The notes beneath the pieces are model-generated. The model saw only the letters and a program-made list of their open reading frames with translations, had not been told where the DNA came from and did not search any database. A program made the translations under genes and the position numbers. From Calonectria ilicicola (lineage: Eukaryota; Ascomycota; Sordariomycetes; Hypocreales; Nectriaceae), in assembly GCA_020809705.1 (NCBI GenBank), contig CP085830.1, positions 3,224,001 through 3,288,000 of the forward strand: a stretch of 64,000 nucleotides of DNA, in the 5' to 3' direction. Within the stretch, counting starts at the first letter, position 1. Each line of letters starts with the position of its first letter. Below, in pieces: positions 1 to 10,602 of the stretch.

Positions 1-658
1 CGCACCTCCGCATCTAGGCGTGTTCGGACGGCCGGCCCGTAGCTCTCAGGGTTCCTCCTTAGTCTTTCTCCAGGACCTTCCCGCGAAGCCGTGAATTCCC
101 CGGATTTCAGTGTCAAGTGAGCCAATTTTAGCCCCGCCTGACTAGTTGACAATATGTAAAGCTTGGCTAGCTAGTCTTTCAATGCCAGTCCACGACACAT
201 GATCATCATCCATTCAATTAAAAGAGAGTCAGGCATTGATTGCCTGGTAGCATAAGAAGGTCCCAATCCTGCACCTCTTTACTCTGAAAAAAAAAAAAAA
301 TGCCTCCCCTCATTTCGCAGGCTCTCATCCCCTTGACCCCTGGCACCCGTCCGTCTACAAAAGAGGAAAACGAGCCCATCCAAGCTCCACGTGAGCGCTT
401 ATACAGGGAGCGACTGCGTATAAAAACAGGCCGCGCCGTCTTACAGATAGAGACCAAACATCATCATGGACTTCATCCCGTTTACGAGTCCCTTTAAACA
501 GCCGAAAATGATCCTTGCCCAGTTCCCGCCTTCCCAGATGCCTTCATCTATCAGCCAAAATTGCGCCACCCAGTAACCCATTGTATCCCACGTGCACGTC
601 GAGGTCGCTGGGTATCCCAAAACAAAGAAAAATCGACGCCTGCTACACCATCCGCTTT
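1..658. other. Intergenic, left edge
   Basis: No convincing gene. It contains a 13-base A run ending near 300 and a TATA-like element near 418-427, followed by a short ORF listed separately. Confidence 0.5.
466..576 (+). CDS. Candidate 36-residue small ORF (weak)
   Basis: A good-context ATG (catcATGG) lies about 40 bases downstream of a TATA-like stretch (GTATAAAAAC, about 418-427). It opens a 36-codon frame that ends in TAA at 574-576. The peptide starts MDFIPFTSPFKQ and matches no family I know. It could be a tiny gene, the first exon of a longer transcript (a GTAACC donor overlaps the stop), or chance. Only the promoter-like arrangement supports it. Confidence 0.2.
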   Translation: MDFIPFTSPFKQPKMILAQFPPSQMPSSISQNCATQ

Positions 659-3388
659 TCACATGTAGAATCCAAACAGCAACGGCAAAGGTACGGGTAT
701 GACGACGTCATCGTCATCATCATCGTCGTCGTCCTCTTCGTCTCCGTCGTCGTCATCGTCCTCTTCATCAAGCAATGAATCGTCCTCGTCTCCCTCCCAG
801 TCCTCGTCCCCATCGTTTGATAATAGATCCCCGAGAACTCCCAGCCCGTCCTCATCGTAATCCGAATATTGGTCTGAGGGATATACTGGAGGCTCGTACG
901 GGATGTCAAACTTCTCTAGCACCTTTTGCTCAACCACTCCAAGAGTGTAATCCGTTGGCACCGCCTGCTCCACAATTTCCTTAACCACCCGGCCATCTTT
1001 GAGTGTGATATCGGTTCGGAGGCCAGCACCGATAAGCCGGTATGCAATGTTCCAGTACAAATACGGCACATCCGGCTCATCCGTCTGACGTCGTCTCCCA
1101 GGCTGAATGCCATGATCCCATCGAATTACCGAAGCCCAGCATTCCTGGTGCAGTCTCTCGGGTCGATTACGGAGAACGTCGGGATGCTTTGTTAGCATCT
1201 GCAGCGACTGTGATTGGTAGCCTTGGTTGATTGAGTACATGAATGCACCATCAGGCATCGCCGCCGTCGGCATGTCGATGTCTGCCCCTGCGTTGACAAG
1301 GACCGGTGTTGACCGCCAGCAGTAGCCAGACTTGAGACTGTAGTAGATGGGAGGCTCGCCCTCCCAGAGTTCGTTGGGATTCTCTCCCAGGTCGAGAAGT
1401 GTTTGAACGAGTGTAGAAGGGTCATCTCCCGTCAGAGAGCCGTTCAACAAACACCGATGTATCAACCCCTTTCGAGTTTCTTTGGGGATATTGGGCACTG
1501 CCTTGAGCAGATCCGCCGCTCGTGTCCAAAGTTGCTCGTTCAATGCTGACTCAATCAAGTTTTTTAGAAACCCTTGCGAGGGTCCAGCCATGTCGTACTT
1601 GGCATAATCCAAGCCCACGATAAACTCTGTCTTGCCGTCATCATACATGTCCTTGACGGCTTTTCCCAAAAGATCCTCAATGTCATTTGGTTCTGGACGG
1701 CCACCACCATCCAAAATTGCTTGCGCTAGGACGTAGTTTCCGTGTAGCAGAGCTTCTGTAAAGGGGCGGCTGGAAGAGATACCCTTCTCATTAGGATTAG
1801 CTCCTTTTTCAATCAGGAGCTTAGCTAGCTTAGCGTGCTGCTCCTCCCAATCGCGACAGGAGTATGTCTCACACCGACGCGAGCAGATGACATTCAATGG
1901 CGTTAGGTCATCCATGGAATCTTTGAGCTTTGCGCCTGCCTCTAGAAGCATTGTGCCAGCTTCAAACAGTCCAGATATCGCCGGTCCTTCGGCAGCTTCG
2001 CCAATTCGGGCCAGAGCCGTCAGACCATCGTGATCAAGCGCATCAACATCTGCTCCGCCCGCAATAAGCGCCTTCATGGCCTCGAGATTGCAGCTGGCGC
2101 TGGCTACCATCAATGGGGTCATGCCGAGCAGACCTTCCCGAGCATTTACTGGGAAACCCTTGGAGAGAAACTTTTGTATAATCTCTGCTTCCGTTATCTT
2201 GCTTTTGGGCTCCTTCGGCATGTTTAGCTCGCCATATTCGTCAAGGCGCAATTGGCCCGGACCAAGAATGAGATGCAGAATGGTAAACTGGTGAATGGAC
2301 AGAGTGGTGACACTAGCACCCAAGTCAACTAGCCTAGAAGCATCGTCAAACCGGCGGGAGTAGCAGGCCATCATTAGAGGAGTGAGGTGGGTTTCGATAA
2401 GACGATTGTTGATGTTGGCGCCATTCTTAAGTAGCCAAGGAACAACTGTATCCCAATGGCCGTACCAAATTGCTTGAAAGAGGGGCGTGCCCATAAAGGG
2501 TCCTTCGGCATCGACGGTATCCTGATACGCTCCATCTAAGAGAAACTGTAGTAGCTCGAGCTGATTGTGTTTGGCTGCGTGGTGCATAGCTGTCAGTCGG
2601 AATCTGCTTGCATCTCTGGGTACGTCTTCATCTCGCCATGTCGTGATGTCCAACTCAAAATCAACCCCCTGGTAGATGACGCTGGAAGCTCCTTTCCTGA
2701 GTAGGTACTTTGCAGTATCGATCTGGTTGTGGCAGATGGCAATGTGCAGGGGCGTCCAGCCACCGCCATGCAGATCCTCCAGCTCCTCTTCCTCGACGGT
2801 TCTAGAGTCGCTAAAGGCTTCGATGGGCAGATGCGGACGACACAAGCACAGGCCCCATGAAAATGCATCGATGCTGGCTCCCTTTGCCAACAGCATCTCA
2901 ATCATATCAATCCTTCCGTTGCTGGCGGCAACATGGATGGGTTCCCAGGAGCAGTCGTTGAAGATGCCGTCGTCGCAACCGCCCTCGAAGCAGTTGCAGT
3001 GGTCGTGGAGCACGTAGGTAGGGTCGAGGTCGACCGAGTTGTCGTCGTCGTCGATTCGCCAGCTGGGGTCGTCGTAGTAGGAGCTGTGGTAGTTCCACCA
3101 CTTGTACTTTTCTTCGATGCGTGACTTTGGTTTGTGGGCGTATGCCACGCGGCTCGGGTTCACGCCGGCGTCGAGGGCACGTTTGAGGACATTGAGGTCG
3201 CCATGCTCGACGGCCCAGTGCAGGGCGCCGGGGCGGTCGGACTTGGCCTCGCGCTTCCACAGAATGGGGCTCGCGATGTGGTAGCAGTGGCGGTTGACCT
3301 GTAACAGGGCTGCGAGGTCATGCTTTTTATGCAAAAACGAGGCGATGCCGTGGAGCACCTCGTTTGGGAGCCGGTCCAGCGTCACCAT
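659..3388 (-). CDS. F-box / ankyrin-repeat protein with polyacidic C-terminal tail
   Basis: Single-exon gene of 909 residues. The first ATG is at 3388; the frame is open three codons further but only to a TTG. Residues about 3-47 form an F-box (LPNEVLHGIASFL, then a VNRHCYHIASPILW motif). Ankyrin repeats follow through about residue 540, for example ALHWAVEHGDLNVLKRAL, PIHVAASNGRIDMIEMLL, TPLHIAICHNQIDTAKYLL and TPLMVASASCNLEAMKALI. The last 60 residues are dominated by Asp/Glu, encoded by a GTC/ATC-rich microsatellite. By family knowledge, F-box proteins bind Skp1 in SCF ubiquitin ligases while ankyrin repeats hold a partner or substrate; the substrate here is unknown. Such genes are expanded in filamentous fungi. 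The function is inferred; the domain assignment is secure. Confidence 0.9.
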   Translation of the reverse strand: MVTLDRLPNEVLHGIASFLHKKHDLAALLQVNRHCYHIASPILWKREAKSDRPGALHWAVEHGDLNVLKRALDAGVNPSRVAYAHKPKSRIEEKYKWWNYHSSYYDDPSWRIDDDDNSVDLDPTYVLHDHCNCFEGGCDDGIFNDCSWEPIHVAASNGRIDMIEMLLAKGASIDAFSWGLCLCRPHLPIEAFSDSRTVEEEELEDLHGGGWTPLHIAICHNQIDTAKYLLRKGASSVIYQGVDFELDITTWRDEDVPRDASRFRLTAMHHAAKHNQLELLQFLLDGAYQDTVDAEGPFMGTPLFQAIWYGHWDTVVPWLLKNGANINNRLIETHLTPLMMACYSRRFDDASRLVDLGASVTTLSIHQFTILHLILGPGQLRLDEYGELNMPKEPKSKITEAEIIQKFLSKGFPVNAREGLLGMTPLMVASASCNLEAMKALIAGGADVDALDHDGLTALARIGEAAEGPAISGLFEAGTMLLEAGAKLKDSMDDLTPLNVICSRRCETYSCRDWEEQHAKLAKLLIEKGANPNEKGISSSRPFTEALLHGNYVLAQAILDGGGRPEPNDIEDLLGKAVKDMYDDGKTEFIVGLDYAKYDMAGPSQGFLKNLIESALNEQLWTRAADLLKAVPNIPKETRKGLIHRCLLNGSLTGDDPSTLVQTLLDLGENPNELWEGEPPIYYSLKSGYCWRSTPVLVNAGADIDMPTAAMPDGAFMYSINQGYQSQSLQMLTKHPDVLRNRPERLHQECWASVIRWDHGIQPGRRRQTDEPDVPYLYWNIAYRLIGAGLRTDITLKDGRVVKEIVEQAVPTDYTLGVVEQKVLEKFDIPYEPPVYPSDQYSDYDEDGLGVLGDLLSNDGDEDWEGDEDDSLLDEEDDDDDGDEEDDDDDDDDDVVIPVPLPLLFGFYM
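690..775. repeat. GTC/ATC-type trinucleotide microsatellite encoding the acidic tail
   Basis: Impure trinucleotide tract (gac/gtc/atc/ctc units). On the minus strand it encodes a run of Asp and Glu residues at the C-terminus of the F-box/ankyrin protein. Its length could vary between strains by slippage. Confidence 0.75.
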
Positions 3389-4564
3389 GTCGGGCAACAG
3401 TTGGCAGCTGGCAGCGAGGGCCAGGAATGGGCGGTCGAGGCGGAATCCAGACCGATGAAGGGATTGGGATGAGGGGAGGTTTTCCAGCAGAAGTTCTGCA
3501 CTGGCCGCTGAGCTATCGGCAACTTGGGTAGATCCCCTGGGTCCAATTGGACCGGTCGCTAATAAATTCTCGGCCGACCTATCGACGCGTCGCGCCTAAA
3601 GTCCGGGGGTTGTTGCATCCTGCACAGCACTGGACGAAACCATCATAGTGGAGATGCTGATGAGCACTAGCCCTAACAGTTGGTAATTAGAACCCTGGAC
3701 GCTCTTTTTTTTCCCGTTACAGGGCACTCGGGCCCCGCATTTTAGAAGCGCCTCTTCGGCCTGATGGCCATGTTTCACAGCCGGCAGCAAGGGCGTTTTG
3801 GGGGCTAAGACAACTCCACTGGACTAGCCCAGTTCGAGGCCCAGACGCAAGTGAGCAACTGTGCTGTAGTTGTGCTTTTGGAAGGGCGGCGGAGCATGAT
3901 AAGACATCCATCTCCAATCATGGTTGGCCAATGTCAGGACAGATGCGGTGGCAGTTTTTCCCATTTCGTTACCCGACATTTCAGCCACTGCAGCAGAGAG
4001 TGATTGGTCAACTTTCGGAAATGTTTTCCAAACCACCCAGTTGTAAAACACCTACCCTGCACTGTGCGAAATGACGGCCTCTTGTCGTAATCCTTTAGTC
4101 CGCCCAGCCTTTTAGACCATTCATATCTCATCATGACGTGTCTAGTCTGACGGGCTATGAGGTTTTGTACATGATTTTTTTTTTTTTGTTTTTCCTTTCT
4201 GCACAAAAATACTTGGCCCTTGAATGCGCACCCTATCAAGGAAGCGAGATGGTATGATAAATGGCTACTTAACTGTGAATCAATTAAACGAGAGATAATT
4301 TCAACCTAGTTTCACTAAGCAGCTATAGTTTAATAAATATGCCAAAGCTCAACACGCTAGCTAGTACATAGTAGCAAAAAATTGCAAAATGTACAAACTA
4401 TGGTCTCCTCGAGGGCCGACCGCGCCCCAGTCCATTTGCCAACAATGGGTCAGCTAATGGGTCAGGCCTCCTGCAACACACCCAACCAACGGGCCGCCTG
4501 GATGGGCCATGGTACTGTCATTGAGGCAACCAATCCAAATCTGCCCAGATCAATACAAATAAAA
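3389..4564. other. Intergenic region between divergent F-box/ankyrin and deaminase genes
   Basis: About 1.2 kb with no supported gene; the ORFs here are short and without motifs. It must hold both promoters. There is a T run near 4170-4180. An AT-rich stretch with ACAAATAAAA just before 4565 is a possible core-promoter or leader element for the deaminase. Confidence 0.5.
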
Positions 4565-6264
4565 ATGCCACTCATTCGCCTGTCGAGGAAGCTCAGCTTA
4601 TTTAGCAATTTCCATCATCAAATTTCTCCATCAATAGCGTTCTCAATGGCCAAAACACCAAGAATGAACAAATATGAAGCGCTTTTGGCCCGATTCTTCG
4701 AGACCACCATCGTTCTGTCTATAATAAACCACATCCCTGGGCCACGCATACAAAATAGATACGATAAATCCACGTCATTTGCATCTCTGCGGGAATTTCT
4801 CAACAACCTCGCATTCATCTTGGATTACGCGAAAGGTGGCCACACCACAACGTCCGTTGCTGTTGAAAATAAAAGTGATTGCTATAAGTTTTGGGTGGCT
4901 ACGAATGAGGGACCTAGTGAGAATGTTGCCGATTTTCTAGGCAAGGTTTTAAAACTTCTGGGGTCATCTCCTGCGCCGGATCCCACAGACGTAGCAAAAA
5001 TCTGCTGCGACTTTGCCAAAGAGAGGATAAACAAAGAACGGAGGATACTGACTAGATTTATTACAAAATGTGAAAAGGATCTAAAGGGGAAAACGTTTCC
5101 CGAACCCGACAAAGGTAAGGCATGGCTGATATTGACATGCAGGCAATACAGATTGGTCATTGCTGATACTCGGACAAAGCATCACTCACTCCATGGCTGC
5201 AAGAAGTCCAGCGTCGTATGAAATCAAGCCCTTTCCAAGTATGCGAGTTTGCGTTTAATATTCGAAATAATCCGCAAATGAAGACCCTGGCTGAACTTGG
5301 TGGGGAATCTATCACTTACTCGAAATCACCGGCGGACAAAAGCCCTTTTCTTGTCGTTAGACATTATATCGGGCGACTTGCCGCCCGTATCCGCGCTGCG
5401 ACGCAACTTGTGGAAAATTCTAAGCGTTGGCCAGAATTGATTGCTGTCTACGAGATTGGTCGAGTACCTCTTCCCGACTGTGTCCCGCCGCCCAAAGCAG
5501 ACGATCAGACGAATATAGAAAACATTCTAAATCGATTAGTTCCACCCTATGCCGAAATGACCCTCGAGGACTATAAAAAACTCTTGCCTATCGTTGATGC
5601 AGCTACTGGTCTTAACAGCAAGGTGACGGAAATATACGCGAAGGAGACAGTAAAGCCGCGTGTCCATTCTGAAATCCAGATGCTGGAAATGTTTCATAGA
5701 AATGAGCTGAAATATGCTTATGATCATCGATTCATTGGAACCAGCAAAGATGCCTGCCTTTGCTGTTTGCTATACTTTCAACACCACCCCGCAAGATGTG
5801 CTTTACCAGACTCTCATCAAAAAATTTACTTGAACTGGGGGCCGATCCTCTTACCTAAAGGTATAAAGGACCGGAGATTCATTGAACAGAGACATGTGCT
5901 TGGTAACGTGCGTAGTGACCTTCGGGAGATTGTTTTGGAACTTATTAGGAATCCTCAAATGACGGAAAAAAGACGAGAGGATTCAATAACTGAAATAACC
6001 CAGTCTGAGATTGATGGTCGTGATGATATGGACGACTTTTCCGACTTGGAGGATGAGCTCCTAAGCGGCGACAGCAATCAAGGTAAGAGAAATTACCAGT
6101 CAATTCTATTAAATCGGGTAATATTACACTACTTAATGAATTTAGATACTCTAGATGCATCGGCTGGGTATGATGACGGGTTGAATGGTGATGATGACTC
6201 TGCCTCGGTGTGGGATGATTCTGATAGTGATGGGGGCGTTAAATTGACGGATGAGTTTGAATAG
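4565..6264 (+). CDS. OTT_1508-like nucleic acid/nucleotide deaminase, three exons
   Basis: Proposed exons 4565-5114, 5180-6082 and 6146-6264 give 523 residues in one frame. Intron 1 uses GTAAGG and an unusual AAG acceptor after a CTGAT branch-like site. Intron 2 (63 nt, GTAAGA...TTTAG) is a multiple of three. The C-terminal half carries the deaminase-fold signature: VHSEIQMLE (the H-x-E zinc ligand and proton shuttle), then SKDACLCC (the C-x2-C ligands). This is the pattern of the fungal OTT_1508-like family (PF14441), described as derived from bacterial toxin deaminases. The N-terminal half is the helical region usually found ahead of the domain in fungi, and the tail is Asp/Glu-rich. The substrate is unknown for these fungal proteins. 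The start is uncertain: in-frame ATGs also lie at 4400 and 4646. Confidence 0.8.
5115..5179 (+). other. Predicted intron 1 of the deaminase gene
   Basis: Without an intron the frame is broken: the first ORF stops at 5221 and the catalytic half lies in another frame. Removing 5115-5179 (65 nt) restores a continuous frame across the junction. Acceptors at 5142 and 5151 give the wrong phase. The AAG acceptor makes this less than certain. Confidence 0.5.
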
Positions 6265-6761
6265 GTTCATTAATGTTCTTATTTTTTTCTCATCAAGCTC
6301 ATTTAAATTTTTAATGTCTTTTTCTACTGAGCGAGTATAACATCAGCGGGATAGAGCAGCAATACAGGGAGATTGAACAGGGTAGAACAATATCCACTAC
6401 CTCATTCATTTTTTTTTGGGGGCGGTTACGTGTAAGGATTCAATAACTAGATTAAAACGGTAAAATTTTTATCAAGGTAGAGATGCGAAATTACGGCTTG
6501 ACGAGCTCCTCTCCCCATTGTCAAGATAAAGTCACAGTTATGGGTATGTGCCTCATTGTGCGCACTTCACTGTTTTTGGCCTCGCGTTAATATCTGCTGT
6601 TTCCTTCGCTTGCGAGAAGATGTCTTTTAAAGCAGAGGATATGTTAAATACTAATCAAAGTCACAGTCACGATTTAGGTGCTACAAGGATTGAGGTGTAG
6701 AATGACGAAATAGAATTCCAAGACAAAATGTATTAATGAGAGTTATAAGTAGTGAAAGAAT
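6265..6761. other. Convergent intergenic spacer
   Basis: AT-rich 3' flank of the deaminase and of the oppositely transcribed C2H2 gene. No ORF or motif supported. Confidence 0.5.
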
Positions 6762-7689
6762 TTAATCGCTCTGAATTCTCTCCGAAGGCCGTGGGTTCCG
6801 GGCTCTCCATGAGTCGAAAACTTCCTCGTGCTGCTTCTTAACATGTCGTTCGAGTAGGTCAAACCTAGCACAGGTTTGGGAACAAATGTCACATCGGAAT
6901 CTCTCCCTGTTTTTGGAGTGAGTCTTCATATGACGTTCCATGTCTCTCTGAGTAGCCGTCCGGATTTGACATTTCCTACACAAGACTGGCTTCACATGAT
7001 TTCTAATGTGTTTCCTAAACTTTTTTTAGTCGGTCATCATGAAGAGGTGACTGAGGGGCTTACTTTCTGTCCCTAGCTCTCTCGAACCGTTCGGAGCAGG
7101 GCTCACCATAACGGTCGTTATAGCCAGGGGGGCAGAGATAGTAGCCGTCTTGTATGTACTGATCATTTCTGGGGCACGGGAAAGACATTTCTTCGAACTT
7201 GAGAACACGAGGACGGGGCCTCGGCTTATTTGTCGACGAGGCCTCCAGAGAACTGAAGCCGTCAAATGAGTGTGTTTGTGAATCATCTTTCGCAGTAGCC
7301 TCTGTAAAACCTGACGAGGAGTAAGAATAATCCTGATGGAACTGCATAGATTGCTCGTCGATGTTCTAAAGAACTTGAGCAGTCTGTGAAGCCTCAAGAG
7401 CAGGAATTTCGTATCCTGGGTGCACGTCTCCGGAGGTGAGCTGAGGAAGTGGAAGAAGAAGGGTATCGAGAGGGGAAATGGAGCAAGGGGGGAGAAGAAA
7501 ATTACTAAAAGAATGGTCATGTGTTGAAATTTCTTCAAAGGCGACAAAAGAATCGGCATCTTGGACAGGGCTTTGACCGGTAGTTGTGTCATAGACCGAG
7601 TCGAGGAAGTAAGTCTCGCTCAGCATATCCCCAGGGGACATGTTAGAGACATACGAGTCCCACCCACCATCTCCGACCTGCTCTACCAT
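6762..7689 (-). CDS. C2H2 zinc-finger protein, three exons
   Basis: Exons 7689-7426, 7365-7064 and 7014-6762 give 272 residues. The second junction is firm (GTAAGC donor, TTTAG acceptor) and joins a finger-like segment CPPGYNDRYGEPC...HIRNH to the next fingers. Clear fingers follow: CRKCQIRTATQRDMERHMKTH and CDICSQTCARFDLLERHVKKQH (cysteine and histidine spacing of classical or slightly degenerate C2H2). The N-terminal 150 residues are acidic, Ser/Pro-rich and unstructured, as in many fungal transcription factors. The first junction needs a non-consensus GTGCAC donor to bypass an in-frame TAG at 7366-7368, so either that intron is atypical or translation starts at 7347. Nuclear DNA binding is inferred; the target is unknown. 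Confidence 0.7.
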
Positions 7690-9660
7690 GTCATACCCTG
7701 TCTCGTTGTAGCTAGGGGGCCACGATTCATCGGAGACTGCAGCGTCCGTTGTGTATTAGCTATGCACTAGCGGGTAAATGCCGAGCGTACTGACAATCTT
7801 GAGAGTAATCTGGGTCCGCAGAGCCTTCTTGCTCTGTAGACCCGTCTTGGTTGCACATATTGTGAGGCTGCTGGCTTATGAAGGGTTCGTGTTGAGATGG
7901 TTCTGAGATGATTGTTGGGCAGAGATGGGCTTGGGATTGGAGCCGGTAGCCCGGCCATTTATGTTCATTCTCGGGCAGAGCAAAAAGAAAACCCAACAGC
8001 AAAGAGTAATTGACGACATAGATTGTAGCCAGTGCTAAAACGCCTGGCTGTTGGCCATGTATCGCGTGAGAACCTCGCAAGCCATGGCGACCCGCTTTGA
8101 TAGCGAGTCAGATGCTTCAACGCCACCTATAATGGTGGAGTAAGAATGGCCAAGTCATTAACAAGTAGCAGGTTGAATGTAATGGTTGGGAGGGATTGGT
8201 CAGGAATCCGGTGGGAGACCTACCATCGTAAATGCCGGAGGCATACCAAGCCCATTTTGGGCGAGTCTCATTGGTCGTGGCACAGACCAGCGGCCAATAT
8301 TCCGACCGGGGGAGCTTGGGGGTGAAGGGACATGGCAGACAGTGCGGATATTGCCCATGCATGCTGGCAACCATCTCATAGTAGTAGATGATGTCGATTG
8401 GATATTGATATTGGGGGTTTGCGCATTGTTGGTTGAGGAATTGAATGGCACAGCACGTTGGTGTTGGTTCCGATGCAATTGGGCACCTGGCTGACGCGGT
8501 TAGACTTGAGCCGGGCTAAAAAGTGTACAAAGGTCGCAGAGACGGCCGCCCAAGGACCAACACGAAGGGCGATAAGCCAGCCGTATCCCCGCAGCTCAAG
8601 GGAGAAATATATCTTCGGGAGCAGCGGTTGGAAGCCGAGAAGCTGAATGAAGCATAGGAAGGATGGGGCTGGACAAGCCCGACGACCAACAGGTCCCACT
8701 GCATAGGACATGAATATAGTGGCTGCCTACTTTTTGCTTTAAATACCTCATTGCCTTATAGTGGTTTGCATAGACGAGGCTTTCCCTCTGAAAAATGTGC
8801 TGTCGAGGAGGCCCAGCCTAGTTTCTTTGGGTGCGTCATCTGGGAAAATACGGGGTTTGTGACCATAGTTATGCCCACAAATGGTGAAGTCACCCTGCGA
8901 GACTGAATATAGACGTATAGCAACATGCTAATATATATATCTAAGTATATATTCAATCTATTTACCCGTATTTATAAACATCTAGCATCCATAGATAGCT
9001 CGGGCTCCACGGTCGCTTGGCTGCTTTTTCATCTGCGCTACGTCCTGGGTATCTCATGTTATATCCTAGAATATTTTGGAGCACTGCTATTTAAAACTCC
9101 CCTTTCAACTTATGACGCTATGTGGGACCTTTGAAATATCTATGCAGAGAGGCGGCGCCTATCATTTAGTCCAACTAGAATCTGGTAGTGTGGTAGATGC
9201 AGTAGAAGCTGGGCAAACGGTACGGTTGGTAGGTACAGAAGCTTGGAGGGGATTGGCCCTAGAAAAACAAGAACTATACCTTCGAATCTATATGATGATC
9301 GTGGCAATTTAGTAGGGTTGCCATCATCTGAGCTTTCACGACAGTTGCGACATTTGGCGTTGAGCGAGTAAGTAGCCAGGATCAGTGACAGGCTGGGATA
9401 GGCGTGGTCGTGGCTGGGCATGGCAGGCTTGGGTTTACTTGGTATGTGCATTGGCCCGAAATCGGATTCCCATCACTGCACGTATGTAATTATCCCTTAT
9501 CAATCAGTACCAGTGCCTGTGCCTTGACGCGACTTTCCGTTCCCCCGTGTCCATGTTCTCGTGAAGATTATCTTATCAATCTACGCCCCCAACGCCCAAC
9601 ACAACCACTTGGACCACTTGGTAGCGCAATCGTACGCTGTCCCTCTTCAACACAACCATC
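7690..9660. other. Intergenic region between divergent C2H2 and F-box genes
   Basis: Nearly 2 kb without a supported gene. A minus-strand open frame at 7760-8080 might be a 5' exon of the C2H2 gene, but no good splice pair links them. AT-rich around 8920-8990. The 100 bases before 9661 are pyrimidine- and CAACC-rich, like a fungal leader. Confidence 0.45.
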
Positions 9661-10602
9661 ATGGACAACGCAGAAGAGATCCTGGAGGCCGCCTCATATC
9701 ATTGCGATGATTTTGGCCGCTCTGTCATCCAAATTGACAGCCATCAATGTAATTTGGTCCGCTCGTCGCTTTTTAAACCTTTCGGAGATGGCCCCGATTC
9801 TGGGCTTGGCTCGCTCGATGTTCTCCCCGTTGAGGTCTTATCCTACATTTGCCTCATGCTCGACGTCTCTGCTGGCTTTCGCTTCAGCCAAGCGAGTCGT
9901 CGCGCTCGAGCCGTTGTTGCCTCTATTCCCGAATATCACCAAGTTGGCGACCATGCTCTCCAGCCCTTCTGCGCGCTGCTCCGAACCGATATCGGCCATC
10001 ATGTCGCCATCACCACACTGCACAAGGCGCTCTTGACGCAAGACTGTCAATCTTGTGGCTACTTTGCAGGCTATCTCTTTTTGCCCACAGTGACGAGATG
10101 CTGCTTTGCTTGCATCGAGTCCGGCCCAGGGTTGAGTGCAGCACCTCTGGACAAATTGGTCGCTGAGTGTGACCTCACTGTGGATCAACTCAAGGCATCT
10201 CTACCAATATTCCATACCTTGTCGTCCATGCACAGCGCGGCCAGCCATAAGCGTGGTAGCCGAACACATCTCGTCTCTGAGAGGCACTGCATAAACATTC
10301 TACGATCGACAGGACACCCGGAGCCCGTGCCCGCTTATTTCTCCCTGATGCATCTGCCTGGGTTCGGGTTTGAGGCCTCGGTGACGCTGCCATATTTTAG
10401 CCCGAGAAAAGGCGAAATTCAAACAGGTGTTTCTTGCAAGGGATGCCGGGTGGCAATGAAGATCGAACCTTCGGAAGAGGCCTTTAAGCTCCGGCAACGT
10501 GTATACTCGAGGGAAAAGTTCCTGGACCATTTCAACGAGTGCAGCCATGCGAGGAATATTTGGGCCGCAGCGCAGGAAGGCAAACCCACAATGCGTGCTT
10601 GA
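9661..10602 (+). CDS. F-box domain protein
   Basis: Single-exon ORF of 313 residues with a strong start context (accatcATGG). Residues about 51-90 form the F-box: LDVLPVEVLSYICLML followed by a helix with SQASRRARAVV. The rest is the cysteine-containing region typical of Pezizomycotina F-box proteins, with CQSCGYF, CCFAC and, near the C-terminus, CKGCRVAM and a DHFNECSHARNIW-like end. The paired cysteines may bind zinc. The family role is substrate receptor for an SCF ubiquitin ligase, with the target unknown. It is the second F-box gene in 10 kb and is not an obvious duplicate of the first, which has ankyrin repeats. Confidence 0.85.
   Translation: MDNAEEILEAASYHCDDFGRSVIQIDSHQCNLVRSSLFKPFGDGPDSGLGSLDVLPVEVLSYICLMLDVSAGFRFSQASRRARAVVASIPEYHQVGDHALQPFCALLRTDIGHHVAITTLHKALLTQDCQSCGYFAGYLFLPTVTRCCFACIESGPGLSAAPLDKLVAECDLTVDQLKASLPIFHTLSSMHSAASHKRGSRTHLVSERHCINILRSTGHPEPVPAYFSLMHLPGFGFEASVTLPYFSPRKGEIQTGVSCKGCRVAMKIEPSEEAFKLRQRVYSREKFLDHFNECSHARNIWAAAQEGKPTMRA

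Noticed and set aside
2907..3260. Arg-rich 117-codon frame inside the F-box/ankyrin gene
   Set aside because: Out-of-frame shadow of a clear F-box/ankyrin coding region.
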